Positions 9,276 to 17,494 of a stretch of 64,000 nucleotides of DNA are shown piece after piece. Below the pieces are notes generated by a model. The model made no database searches. It was not told where the DNA came from and saw only the letters and a program-made list of their open reading frames with translations. The stretch spans positions 62,001-126,000 of the forward strand of contig NZ_JAQBNR010000002.1 in NCBI RefSeq assembly GCF_028288465.1, written 5' to 3'. Origin of the DNA: Ferruginibacter sp. GTDB taxonomy: Bacteria; Bacteroidota; Bacteroidia; Chitinophagales; Chitinophagaceae. Made by a program: the position numbers and the translations under genes. Every line of letters starts with the position of its first letter. Positions within the stretch are counted from its first letter, which is position 1.

Positions 9276-9812
9276 TTAAAAAGAGTAGCCTAAACCCAGA
9301 TAATAAGATGTTACATATTCACCTGCGATAAAAAGTGGACTCACCCCGGTTCGGGCAAAAAAACCACCAATAGCGGGCTGATACCGATAACCGAGATTTA
9401 TGTGTCCAAAAACCGTACTTGCTGAGCTACTTCCGTTGTCTACAAAATCATAGGATGAGCCTGTTGCAAAAGTGGCACCTGCCGCCAGTTCTAAAAAATG
9501 ATTTTGTTTTCCGAATAAATAGTTTACAGAAACGGGAATAGAAAAAAGAGTCGCCCCTGTTACTCCAAAAAAACCAAGTCCGGCTGTAAAACCTGCCCCA
9601 TTGAGCCGTTTACCAAAACGACGGTCGTAATTCACCGAGAATATGGGGCCAGAGCCGCCAATTCCGAAATAGAGAGCCTGGGGCGGTCTGTCGGTGACCA
9701 TTTTTCTGTAACCACTTCCACCATTGTTTTTCAAGTGAATGGTATCCACCTGTGCAAAAGCGCCGGAACTAAAAACCGGGGCCAGAAATAAAATAAGGAG
9801 TAACTTTTTCAT
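9276..9812 (-). CDS. predicted outer-membrane beta-barrel protein, function unknown
   Basis: The 178-residue protein has a signal peptide cleaved after about residue 20 (SGAFAQ). The mature part alternates aromatic/hydrophobic and polar residues in short strands (YFGIGGSGPIFSVNYDRRF, HINLGYRYQPA) and ends in an aromatic residue (YYLGLGYSF), a hallmark of small outer-membrane barrels. No specific family was recognised. It lies 47 bases after murB on the same strand and could be the last gene of a priA-murB transcription unit. Confidence 0.7.
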   Translation of the reverse strand: MKKLLLILFLAPVFSSGAFAQVDTIHLKNNGGSGYRKMVTDRPPQALYFGIGGSGPIFSVNYDRRFGKRLNGAGFTAGLGFFGVTGATLFSIPVSVNYLFGKQNHFLELAAGATFATGSSYDFVDNGSSSASTVFGHINLGYRYQPAIGGFFARTGVSPLFIAGEYVTSYYLGLGYSF

Positions 9813-9859
9813 ATAGCAGTTTTATTAGTAATTTAAATATAACACAAATTTATTTTGCA

Positions 9860-10888
9860 TCATTCAATAACATTCACTTCTCTTTCCAATTCAACTTCGA
9901 ATTTTTTGTGAACACTTGCAATAATCTCATCGCTGAGGCGCAGTATTTCATTGCCTTTTGCCTCGCCATAGTTTACCAACACCAATGCCTGCTTTTCGTG
10001 GCAACCTGCATCACCTCTGCGGTAGCCCTTCCAGCCACATTGTTCTATCAGCCATCCCGCAGCCAGCTTTACATTGCCATTCTTTAGCGCATAGCCCACC
10101 ACGTTAGGAAATGCCTTCTTTAGCAGATCAAAATGCTGTTGATTAATTTCAGGATTTTTAAAAAAACTACCGGCATTACCAATCACGGCCGGGTCTGGAA
10201 GTTTACTTCGCCGTATATTAATTACAGCCTGTGAAACCGCTTGTATACTCAGCGTTTGAATACCCATCGCATGCAGTTCCTGTTCAATAGCTCCATAACT
10301 GGTATTAAAATGCGGTGTTTTATTCAACCGATAGGTAACGCTTGTAATAACAAATTGATTTTTTAGTTTTCTTTTAAACACACTTTCGCGGTAGCCAAAT
10401 TCGCAATCACTTAAACCGAATTGAACTGCCTTTTTTTCAGTAAGATGAAATGCTTCCAACTCATGAAAAACATCTTTCAACTCCACCCCGTAAGCACCGA
10501 TGTTTTGCATGGGCGAAGCACCCACATTGCCTGGTATCAGTGAAAGATTTTCTATTCCAGCGAGATTGTTATGGATGCAGTACATTACCAGCTGATGCCA
10601 ATTCTCTCCCGCCCCTGCCTTTACATAAACAGCATCGCTGTCTTCCGAAATTTTTTCAATCCCCTTTATTTCATTTTTTAAAACAAGCCCTTCTATATTT
10701 TTTGTCAACAAAATATTGCTTCCACCGCCGAGTATAAAGGGTGTATCAACAGCATAGCTTGTTACCGGTTTCTTAAACTCAAGTAATTCTTCCAGTCGCT
10801 CAATAGAATTAAACGTTGAAAAGTATTGTGCCATTGCATCTATACCAAAAGTATTATACTGCTTAAGTGAAAAATTCTCTGCTATCAT
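9860..10888 (-). CDS. murB: UDP-N-acetylmuramate dehydrogenase MurB
   Basis: This 342-residue flavoenzyme reduces UDP-GlcNAc-enolpyruvate to UDP-MurNAc with NADPH, the second committed step of peptidoglycan precursor synthesis in the cytoplasm. Visible landmarks are the FAD-binding GGGSNILL (about 54-61), the PGNVGASPMQNIGAYGVEL segment (about 119-137), the RESVFK motif and NAGSFFKNP (about 239-247), whose serine is the proton donor. The length fits the long, E. coli-like type I MurB. It lies 59 bases downstream of priA on the same strand. Confidence 0.96.
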   Translation of the reverse strand: MIAENFSLKQYNTFGIDAMAQYFSTFNSIERLEELLEFKKPVTSYAVDTPFILGGGSNILLTKNIEGLVLKNEIKGIEKISEDSDAVYVKAGAGENWHQLVMYCIHNNLAGIENLSLIPGNVGASPMQNIGAYGVELKDVFHELEAFHLTEKKAVQFGLSDCEFGYRESVFKRKLKNQFVITSVTYRLNKTPHFNTSYGAIEQELHAMGIQTLSIQAVSQAVINIRRSKLPDPAVIGNAGSFFKNPEINQQHFDLLKKAFPNVVGYALKNGNVKLAAGWLIEQCGWKGYRRGDAGCHEKQALVLVNYGEAKGNEILRLSDEIIASVHKKFEVELEREVNVIE

Positions 10889-10947
10889 AATAAATGATCC
10901 TTTAACTATTCTCGAAATGATTCATGCTAACAATTGCCGGCGACAAT

Positions 10948-13437
10948 TTAATTGGCATCCACATCTGCAATCATCACCACGCTCTTAAACTGCTTTTCAG
11001 CCAGCAGCAAATTAAATTCATTGCGGATGATTTGTTTGTACAGCTGAATTTGCTTTGTATCCAACGGCAGTTTTATTAATAACTCCATCAGGTACTGGTT
11101 GCGTATTCTCGCTACTACAGGCGCTGCAGGACCAACCACAAAATTGCTCATATTTTTTTGCAGCGCAGCCGCTAATTTATTAGCTGCCTCATCCACCACC
11201 TCTTTCGCTTTATGCTTCAGGGTAATTTCAATAATCCTGCTAAAAGGCGGATAAAAAAACTGTTGCCTGTTATTGATTTCAAAAGAATACAATTTTTTAT
11301 AGTCATGTTCTTTTACAAATTGCAATACCGGGTGATTGATCTGTGTAGCTTGTATCAACACATTGCCCTGCGATTCCTTACGCCCGGCACGGCCGCTGAC
11401 CTGCTCCATCAACTGAAAGGCCCGTTCATTCACCCTGAAGTCGGCAAAGCTCAACAAACCATCGGCATCCAGGATGCCCACCAGGCTCACCTTTTCAAAA
11501 TCCAGGCCTTTAACAACCATCTGCGTGCCTACCAGTACATCAATTCTTTGCTGTTCAAATAATTTAATCAGGTTATCATGCGCCGATTTACCTCTTACCG
11601 AATCCACATCCATCCTGGCAACTTTCAAAGAAGGGAATTCATCTTCAATCATCTCTTCTATCTTCTCCGTTCCAAAATTTTTCTCTATCCAGTTGACAGA
11701 ACCGCATGCGGGGCAGGCAGTTATTTTAGGGTAGGTAGTGCCGCAATAATGGCAATGCAATTTGTTTGAGTACTTATGCAGTGTTAGTGTTACATCGCAG
11801 TCTTTGCATTGCGGCAAATAACCGCAGGTTCCACAAATTAAATAAGGAGAATAGCCCCGCCGGTTTTGAAATAATATTACTTGTCTTCCAGCTGCGACTG
11901 TTTTTTCAATTGCTTCTTTCAACTGGGGCGACAGCATTACTTTACCTTTTTGCGCAACCTGCCTGGTATTGATAATTTCTATAGTAGGCAAATGAATACC
12001 ACCAAAACGTTCACTCAGTTCAACCAAACCATATTTGCCTTTTTGTGCGTTGTAATAAGTTTCAATAGAAGGCGTGGCGCTACCCAATACTATTTTAGCA
12101 TTGAATAAAGCACCGTAATAAACTGCCGCATCTCTTGCATTGTACCTGGGCGCCGGATCCTGCTGTTTAAATGATGGATCATGCTCTTCATCCACTACAA
12201 TCAGTCCAAGGTCTTTAAAGGGCAGAAACAGGGCGCTGCGTGCACCCAGCACAATACGCACTTCGCCAGTCTTAATTTTGTTCCACAACTCTACCCTTTC
12301 ATTGTTATTAAATTTAGAGTGGTAGATGGCGATGTTACCACCAAAATGAAATTGCAGGCGGCGTATCATCTGCGCCGTTAAAGCTATTTCCGGCAAAAGA
12401 TATAATACCTGTTTTCCCTGTTTATAATATGCTTCAATCAGCTTAATGTAAATCTGTGTTTTACCACTGCTGGTTACACCGTGCAGCAGGCACACATTTT
12501 TTGTTGTAAAACATCGCTGTACTTCCAGTAAACAGATTTCTTGCGCAGCGCTTAAATCAAAGGCTACTTCCATTGCTTTGGGCAATGCTTTTATCCTGTC
12601 AACCGTCCGCTTTTCAATCAGCAGAATTTTTTTTTCGGCAAGTCCATTCAGCTGGGCCGCAGTGGCGCCGGACTTCTTAAGCAGTTCAACCTGTGTTACC
12701 TCACCGGTGGTTTTTATTAAATGCAGGTAACTCAGCAACAGCTCCATTTGTTTGGGCGCTTTCGTCCAGTTGTTCAGCAGTTCACTCATCGCCGCATCGG
12801 TATCGTATTGCGGATTAAGCACAACAAAATTTTCTTTCTTGCTTTGATACCGTTCACTCAGCGCTTCCCAAACAACGCATACTTTTTTATCAATCAGTTT
12901 TTTTATTACCGGGTACACATGTGTTACATCCAGCACCTGCTGCACTTCCGTAAGGTTCAATTGCTTTTTTATGAGCAGCGCTTCCGCCACCAAATATTCT
13001 TCGTTATTTAAACTGCTGAAATCATCGCCATAATCTTCATTAAACAATAAGATTGTTTCACTGCTCAATTTAAAATGTGCAGGTAATGCAGCTGCCATTA
13101 CTTCGCCTTCGCTGCACATATAATATTGACTCATCCAGTTCCATAACTGCAGTTGCTGGGGATACAGCACCGGCTCATCGTCCAGTACATTTAAGATTTC
13201 TTTGGTTGTATATGCCGGCGCCTCTGGCGTAATTAGTTTTATGATGCCTGCGTAACGTTTGTTTTTTCCCAACACAACTTCTACCCTGCAACCCGGTTTT
13301 ATTTTGTCGGCGAAAATTGCCGGTACTGCATAGGTATATGTCGTTGGCAGCGCCAGCGGCAATATCACTTCTGCATACAAACTTATTTTTTGTACAACAG
13401 TTATGCTATCAAAAATTATTTCGTTGCTGTTATCCAA
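10948..13437 (-). CDS. priA: primosomal replication restart helicase PriA
   Basis: The product (829 residues from the TTG at 13437) is the superfamily 2 helicase that reloads the replisome at stalled forks. It shows an N-terminal DNA-binding domain, Walker A GVTSSGKT, the Walker B VVDEEHDPSFKQ, and two zinc-binding cysteine clusters (CGTCGYLPQCKDC and CHYCGTTYPKITACPACG), then helicase motifs V and VI (GTQMVVKGLDF, QVSGRAGR). There is no ATG before the conserved N-terminus: a stop codon lies four codons upstream of the TTG at 13437, and another TTG at 13380 directly precedes the conserved YAEVILPLALP. Either TTG may be the start. Confidence 0.95.
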   Translation of the reverse strand: MDNSNEIIFDSITVVQKISLYAEVILPLALPTTYTYAVPAIFADKIKPGCRVEVVLGKNKRYAGIIKLITPEAPAYTTKEILNVLDDEPVLYPQQLQLWNWMSQYYMCSEGEVMAAALPAHFKLSSETILLFNEDYGDDFSSLNNEEYLVAEALLIKKQLNLTEVQQVLDVTHVYPVIKKLIDKKVCVVWEALSERYQSKKENFVVLNPQYDTDAAMSELLNNWTKAPKQMELLLSYLHLIKTTGEVTQVELLKKSGATAAQLNGLAEKKILLIEKRTVDRIKALPKAMEVAFDLSAAQEICLLEVQRCFTTKNVCLLHGVTSSGKTQIYIKLIEAYYKQGKQVLYLLPEIALTAQMIRRLQFHFGGNIAIYHSKFNNNERVELWNKIKTGEVRIVLGARSALFLPFKDLGLIVVDEEHDPSFKQQDPAPRYNARDAAVYYGALFNAKIVLGSATPSIETYYNAQKGKYGLVELSERFGGIHLPTIEIINTRQVAQKGKVMLSPQLKEAIEKTVAAGRQVILFQNRRGYSPYLICGTCGYLPQCKDCDVTLTLHKYSNKLHCHYCGTTYPKITACPACGSVNWIEKNFGTEKIEEMIEDEFPSLKVARMDVDSVRGKSAHDNLIKLFEQQRIDVLVGTQMVVKGLDFEKVSLVGILDADGLLSFADFRVNERAFQLMEQVSGRAGRKESQGNVLIQATQINHPVLQFVKEHDYKKLYSFEINNRQQFFYPPFSRIIEITLKHKAKEVVDEAANKLAAALQKNMSNFVVGPAAPVVARIRNQYLMELLIKLPLDTKQIQLYKQIIRNEFNLLLAEKQFKSVVMIADVDAN

Positions 13438-13481
13438 TACACTTGTTTAAATTATTCCCAATGATGTCATTTTGAACACCA

Positions 13482-13754
13482 TCATGTATCATCAATTGAC
13501 CTGTGGTCCCGCTTTCCGTTCCAAGTCCTGCTTAACCGCTGCCGCGGTTGCTCCGGGCTTTCCACTGCAATCGGGTGTAGGTATTCAGCCACATCGCAGG
13601 CGGCAACATTTACAATCCAAAACAGGTTACCAATCGCTAAGCCTTTTGCAAAAAAGCAGTTGCTGCATGCCGGAAGCCAATGCTGCCTCAAAAACAATTG
13701 TACCAGCGTCCGACGCCAATGAAGCACCACATTGCTTCCCGGCCCGGACAATAT
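13482..13754. repeat. structured non-coding stretch between the acyltransferase gene and priA
   Basis: This 317-base gap (13438-13754) shows no convincing gene. It contains two related blocks, CCCGCTTTCCGTTCCAAGTC (from 13508) and CGGGCTTTCCACTGCAATCG (from 13554), flanking a 6-base hairpin AACCGC-TGCC-GCGGTT (13534-13549). This looks like a degenerate dispersed repeat. One copy of the 25-base repeat described below lies at 13700-13724. The open frames on both strands are low-complexity and not protein-like. Confidence 0.4.
13700..13724 (-). repeat. 25-base dispersed repeat, copy 1 (diverged)
   Basis: On the plus strand this reads GTACCAGCGTCCGACGCCAA and continues TGAAG. It differs from the other three copies at three positions. 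On the minus strand it lies 30 bases beyond the stop codon of the acyltransferase gene. Confidence 0.7.
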
Positions 13755-14555
13755 TTATTGCTTACCTGCTTCTGCTGATTTTGTACCGGCAGGTCTTGTT
13801 ATCCAGGCTGCTTTGTAAAAAATCAATTTCTCTTCCATTAACCGGTATACTTTTTCTTTCAGACTGTTTACATCTTTCTGTGTTAACCCCTCCACAGGTA
13901 CTTCTTCTAAATAAACAGCTCTTGATTTTCCTGGCGTGAGCGAACATACCGATGCATAACTCATGCGATCATAGGTATCCAAAAACAAGATGGGCTTGAT
14001 GGGTGTTTGTGTTTCTATAGCCACCCTGAATGCGCCATCGTAAAATGATTTTAACGGATGATGCGTCATATTAAATGTTCCCTCAGGAGCAATAACAACT
14101 GATATGCCTTTTTTAATTACACTCTTTAACTGCATCACACTTTTCGCTCTTTTCTGTGCATCCGAACGGTCGACCATTACCACTGCGTTCCTGTAAAAAA
14201 AACCAAACACAGGTACCTTTGCCATTTCTGCTTTTCCCAAAATCCTGAAATGCTGTCCGCGGATGGCCATCATTAAAACGGGTATATCCATGTAGGATAC
14301 GTGGTTAAATACAAATACATATTGCTTGCTGCGGTCGTGCGGCACTTCGTAATAATTGGTATGGCGAATGCCCCACAATACAAAAACAATATCTGCCCAT
14401 AACTGGCACAGCATATATATTATATTACCACCTTTTACTTTACCGAAAAAAGAAGCCAGTACTACAAAGGGAAAAAGCAATAGCATAATGGCGATAAAAA
14501 CCAACAAACCGTACACCGAAAAAACCGCCTTGAAACAAATTTTTACATATTGCAT
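13755..14555 (-). CDS. lysophospholipid acyltransferase (PlsC family, 1-acylglycerol-3-phosphate acyltransferase type)
   Basis: The 266-residue protein has one or two N-terminal membrane spans (residues 5-60), then the acyltransferase motifs: NHVSYMD (H-x4-D, catalytic, about residues 84-90), a GKAEM substrate segment, and APEGTFN (block III, about 156-162). These define the PlsC/LPLAT family, which acylates lysophosphatidic acid or other lysolipids at the inner membrane. The exact acceptor cannot be read from the sequence. It is transcribed alone, divergent from rplU, and ends in the repeat-bearing gap before priA. Confidence 0.9.
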   Translation of the reverse strand: MQYVKICFKAVFSVYGLLVFIAIMLLLFPFVVLASFFGKVKGGNIIYMLCQLWADIVFVLWGIRHTNYYEVPHDRSKQYVFVFNHVSYMDIPVLMMAIRGQHFRILGKAEMAKVPVFGFFYRNAVVMVDRSDAQKRAKSVMQLKSVIKKGISVVIAPEGTFNMTHHPLKSFYDGAFRVAIETQTPIKPILFLDTYDRMSYASVCSLTPGKSRAVYLEEVPVEGLTQKDVNSLKEKVYRLMEEKLIFYKAAWITRPAGTKSAEAGKQ

Positions 14556-14715
14556 ATCAGAAAGCGAATATAATGCCTTTCTATTTTAAGTAGAAAACAG
14601 GCTGTTTTTGAAGCATACATGCTGTAAAACAGCGAAAAAGCTGCCAGACAGGTGTATATTAGCCGTTTTGTTAAAAATCCCTGTCATAATTTCGCCGGAT
14701 TAATTGTATTTCCCT

Positions 14716-14723
14716 TACCTTTG
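14716..14723 (+). promoter_or_regulatory. -7 promoter element of the rplU-rpmA operon
   Basis: TACCTTTG is a perfect match to TAnnTTTG, 20 bases before the rplU ATG, leaving a leader of roughly 15 bases. A weak -33 candidate, TTTC, lies 22 bases further upstream (14690-14693). Confidence 0.55.
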
Positions 14724-14743
14724 CCGTCCTAAATTTTGGTATT

Positions 14744-15049
14744 ATGTTAGCAGTAGTAAAAATAGCTGGTCAGCAATTTAAAGTTAAAGCAGGTGACAGC
14801 CTGTATGTGCCGCACATTGAAGGTAAAAGCGGTGATAAAGTAGAATTTTCAGAAGTACTTCTGACAGATAATGCTGGATCACTTGCAATTGGCACCGGCG
14901 TAAAAGCCGTAGTTAAAGCAGAAATTTTAAGCGACCTTATACAAGGCGATAAAGTGATTGCTTTTAAAATGAAAAGAAGAAAAGGCTTCCGTAAAAAACA
15001 CGGACATCGTACGCACTACACGCACATCAAAGTGACGGAAATTGCTTAA
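14744..15049 (+). CDS. rplU: 50S ribosomal protein L21
   Basis: The 101-residue protein matches L21 end to end: it starts MLAVVKIAGQQFKVKAGD and ends in the basic RNA-binding tail KMKRRKGFRKKHGHRTHYT with the conserved HIKVTEI finish. It binds 23S rRNA in the large subunit. It is followed after 107 bases by rpmA, the usual bacterial pairing. The gap between them contains two copies of AAGTTGTAAGT in direct orientation (about 15063-15092). Confidence 0.98.
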   Translation: MLAVVKIAGQQFKVKAGDSLYVPHIEGKSGDKVEFSEVLLTDNAGSLAIGTGVKAVVKAEILSDLIQGDKVIAFKMKRRKGFRKKHGHRTHYTHIKVTEIA

Positions 15050-15156
15050 TAAAAAAGTGATAAGTTGTAAGTAACAAGTTGTAAGTTTTTTTACAAAAAC
15101 TACTTACCTAAACTTCAGCATTATAACATAGAACTTAAAACAAAAAATTAAAAAAA

Positions 15157-15423
15157 ATGGCACATAAAAAAGGTGAAGGTTCGGTTAAGAACGGCCGCGA
15201 TTCGCAAAGCAAAAGATTAGGTGTAAAAATTTACGGCGGGCAACCAGCCATTGCAGGAAACATCATCGTTCGTCAACGTGGCACGGTGTACCATCCTGGT
15301 AAAAATGTTGGTGTTGGAAAAGACTTTACCATCTTTGCATTAACTGATGGTGTGGTAGAATTTAAAAAAGGAAAGGGCGATAAAAGTTATATTTCAGTGA
15401 ATGCTGTTGAGGCAGTTGCGTAA
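15157..15423 (+). CDS. rpmA: 50S ribosomal protein L27
   Basis: The 88-residue protein starts [20 protein letters not shown] and contains [19 protein letters not shown], both diagnostic of L27. L27 lies near the peptidyl-transferase centre of the large subunit. It begins directly with MAHKKG and has no cleavable N-terminal extension of the Firmicutes type. It is the second gene of the rplU-rpmA operon. Confidence 0.98.
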   Translation: MAHKKGEGSVKNGRDSQSKRLGVKIYGGQPAIAGNIIVRQRGTVYHPGKNVGVGKDFTIFALTDGVVEFKKGKGDKSYISVNAVEAVA

Positions 15424-15439
15424 AAAAATTAAAGTTTTT

Positions 15440-15470
15440 TTTGGCAGGTAAAAAAATGTTTTTACTTTTA
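15440..15470 (+). promoter_or_regulatory. promoter of the 21-residue Lys/Ala peptide gene
   Basis: TTTG (15440-15443), exactly 19 bases, then TACTTTTA (15463-15470), a near-consensus Bacteroidota promoter 34 bases before the ATG at 15505. It suggests that the small gene is transcribed independently of rpmA. Confidence 0.6.
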
Positions 15471-15504
15471 AGTATTATTTACTAACCAATTAAATTTTAA
15501 AAAC

Positions 15505-15570
15505 ATGGCCACTGCAAAAAAAGCTGCTCCTAAAAAAGCTGCTCCTGCAAAGAAAGCTGCTAAGAAGTAG
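15505..15570 (+). CDS. 21-residue lysine/alanine-rich histone-H1-like peptide
   Basis: The reading frame encodes MATAKKAAPKKAAPAKKAAK plus one further lysine, then TAG: 9 alanines and 8 lysines in 21 residues. The two KKAAP units repeat like the tails of eukaryotic histone H1 and of bacterial H1-like or AlgP-like proteins. It has its own near-consensus promoter (15440-15470) and a strong terminator (15601-15629), which together argue that this is a real transcription unit and not chance. The role is inference: a cationic, nucleic-acid-binding peptide. It could also be a truncated remnant of a longer H1-like gene, but no basic coding sequence is seen beyond the stop. Confidence 0.6.
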   Translation: MATAKKAAPKKAAPAKKAAKK

Positions 15571-15600
15571 AACTACTTTTTTAAAAGCGAAATTAATAAG

Positions 15601-15629
15601 AAAGTCCTGGCAAGTTGCCGGGACTTTTT
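15601..15629 (+). terminator. intrinsic terminator after the Lys/Ala peptide gene
   Basis: AAAGTCCTGGCAA and TTGCCGGGACTTT pair along 13 positions (one G-T pair) and run into TTTTTG. It lies 30 bases after the stop codon of the small gene. Confidence 0.9.
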
Positions 15630-15712
15630 GTTTGTATACCCTTCATACATTGTTCTGTTTTTTCTCCTTTCATTTTAATGCGTTTACTTTATTCAATAAT
15701 CAATTTTACCAC

Positions 15713-15720
15713 TACTTTTG
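15713..15720 (+). promoter_or_regulatory. -7 element immediately before the polX-like gene
   Basis: TACTTTTG matches TAnnTTTG, and the ATG follows after only 4 bases (15725). If it is used, the transcript would have almost no leader. No convincing -33 element was seen. Confidence 0.4.
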
Positions 15721-15724
15721 CTGA

Positions 15725-17407
15725 ATGGACAATTACCAGATAGCAGACTCCTTCTCACTCTTAGCTAAATTGAGTGACATTCACGGCGAGAATAGTTTTA
15801 AAGCAAAGTCGTATGCAACGGCTGCTTTTACCATTGAAAAACTACCCGTGCAACTAAGCGAAACACCTCATGAAAAAATATTTTCCATCAAAGGAATTGG
15901 GGAATCAACAGGCAAAAAAATCATAGAAATATTAACCACCGGGCAGCTGAAATCACTGGATGAAATCATTGAAAAAACACCGCCCGGTGTAATGGAATTA
16001 TTAAACATAAAAGGCATTGGTCCAAAAAAAATTGCTACCATCTGGAAAGAGATGGAGATAGAAAACGTGGGTGAATTATTGTATGCCTGTAAAGAAAACC
16101 GCTTAAAATTATTCAAAGGTTTTGGCGAAAAAACACAACACAATGTTATTGAGACAATCGAATTTTATCTAAAAAGCAAAGGCAGTTTTCTTTTTTCTCA
16201 AATAAATTTGATAGCAAATGAGGTAAAAACATTTTTTGAAAAAATATTTTTAACAAATAAAATTGCCTTCACCGGAGCTTATACAAGACAGCTGGAAATT
16301 ATACATGAACTGCAATTGGTAATTGATGATACAACTGATAACATCAAAAATAAATTAGCATCGGTTAACGACTTTGAGCTGATTGAGGAGAACCAATACG
16401 ACCTGTTATACCAGGCAGCAGTTGGTATAAAAATAAGGGTGTATAGCTGTGACAAAATCCCTTTTATGCAACAGGTATTTTTAAACAGTTGCAGTGATGA
16501 ATTTGCCACCGCATTTTCACAACAATTTGAGTCAATAAATTATGCGGAATGTGAAAATGAGGAAGCTGTTTTTACAAGTGCGGGCATCCATTATATACCA
16601 CCATTTCAAAGAGAGTTCACACACGTTATTGATAAGGCAAAACAAGCTCCGCTACCACCTTTATTACAGGTTAAAGACATCAAAGGAATTATTCACAGTC
16701 ACAGTAACTGGAGCGACGGCGGTTACACGATTGAAGAGATGGCAAAAGCGGCTATCGCCAAAGATTTTGAGTACCTGGTGATCAGTGACCACAGTAGAAG
16801 CGCCTTTTATGCCAACGGGCTACAGGAAGAACGGATAAAAGAGCAGCATTTGTATATAGACCAGATGAATCAGCAGCTGGCGCCGTTTAAAATATTTAAA
16901 AGTATTGAAAGCGATATCCTGAATGATGGCAGTCTTGATTACAGCAATGCCATTTTATCCACGTTCGACCTGGTGATTGCTTCTGTACATTCCAATTTAA
17001 AAATGAGTGAGGATAAAGCCATGCTGCGTTTGATCACTGCAATTGAAAATCCGTATACCACTATCCTGGGACATATGACCGGAAGGTTGTTATTAAGCCG
17101 TAAGGGTTATCCTGTTGACCATAAAAAAATTATTGATGCCTGTGCAGCCAATAACGTAGTAATAGAGCTGAATGCGCATCCCAGCCGCTTAGATATCGAT
17201 TGGCGGTATATTGAGTATGCGCTTGAAAAGAATGTACTGATTTCTATTGATCCTGATGCACACTCGCTGGATGGTTTTGATGATATTCAATGCGGCGTGC
17301 TGGCTGCACAAAAAGCCATGGTGAGTAAAGAAAATAATTTAAGCAGTTTCAGTTTGCAGGAGCTGGAAGCATTTTTATTGAAAAAGAAACTGGCAGACAA
17401 AAATTAG
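15725..17407 (+). CDS. PolX/PHP-type protein with a degenerate polymerase site
   Basis: The 560-residue protein has the layout of bacterial PolX. An N-terminal helix-hairpin-helix region (IKGIGESTGKKI, IKGIGPKKIATI, FKGFGEKTQ; residues about 55-140) is followed by a nucleotidyltransferase-like middle (about 150-300) and a C-terminal PHP domain (about 320-550). The PHP metal ligands look intact: HSHSNWSDG, ISDHS, ESDI, ASVHSN, LGHMTGR, ELNAHPSRLD and DPDAHS. In the middle domain, the position where PolX enzymes carry GS..RR and GDID reads GAYTRQLEIIHELQLV, so the catalytic aspartates appear absent. A PHP-type phosphoesterase or 3'-5' exonuclease role in repair is more likely than polymerisation. 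It ends convergent to the sensor kinase gene. Confidence 0.88.
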   Translation: MDNYQIADSFSLLAKLSDIHGENSFKAKSYATAAFTIEKLPVQLSETPHEKIFSIKGIGESTGKKIIEILTTGQLKSLDEIIEKTPPGVMELLNIKGIGPKKIATIWKEMEIENVGELLYACKENRLKLFKGFGEKTQHNVIETIEFYLKSKGSFLFSQINLIANEVKTFFEKIFLTNKIAFTGAYTRQLEIIHELQLVIDDTTDNIKNKLASVNDFELIEENQYDLLYQAAVGIKIRVYSCDKIPFMQQVFLNSCSDEFATAFSQQFESINYAECENEEAVFTSAGIHYIPPFQREFTHVIDKAKQAPLPPLLQVKDIKGIIHSHSNWSDGGYTIEEMAKAAIAKDFEYLVISDHSRSAFYANGLQEERIKEQHLYIDQMNQQLAPFKIFKSIESDILNDGSLDYSNAILSTFDLVIASVHSNLKMSEDKAMLRLITAIENPYTTILGHMTGRLLLSRKGYPVDHKKIIDACAANNVVIELNAHPSRLDIDWRYIEYALEKNVLISIDPDAHSLDGFDDIQCGVLAAQKAMVSKENNLSSFSLQELEAFLLKKKLADKN

Positions 17408-17494
17408 CACGCTACCAACAGGATGGTAACAGTAAGCAATTGAACGGGCCTACAAGTTCCTGTTAATCCATTCTATTGCTTACGAGCTTCAGTT

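Noticed and set aside
13482..13751. Open frames on both strands in the gap between priA and the acyltransferase gene
   Set aside because: The translations are arginine- and cysteine-rich without domain features, and the region consists of repeat-like blocks; they are not treated as genes.
17432..17483. GTAAGCAAT and ATTGCTTAC as a terminator between the polX-like and kinase genes
   Set aside because: The 9-base arms are 34 bases apart and no T-run follows; too weak to call.
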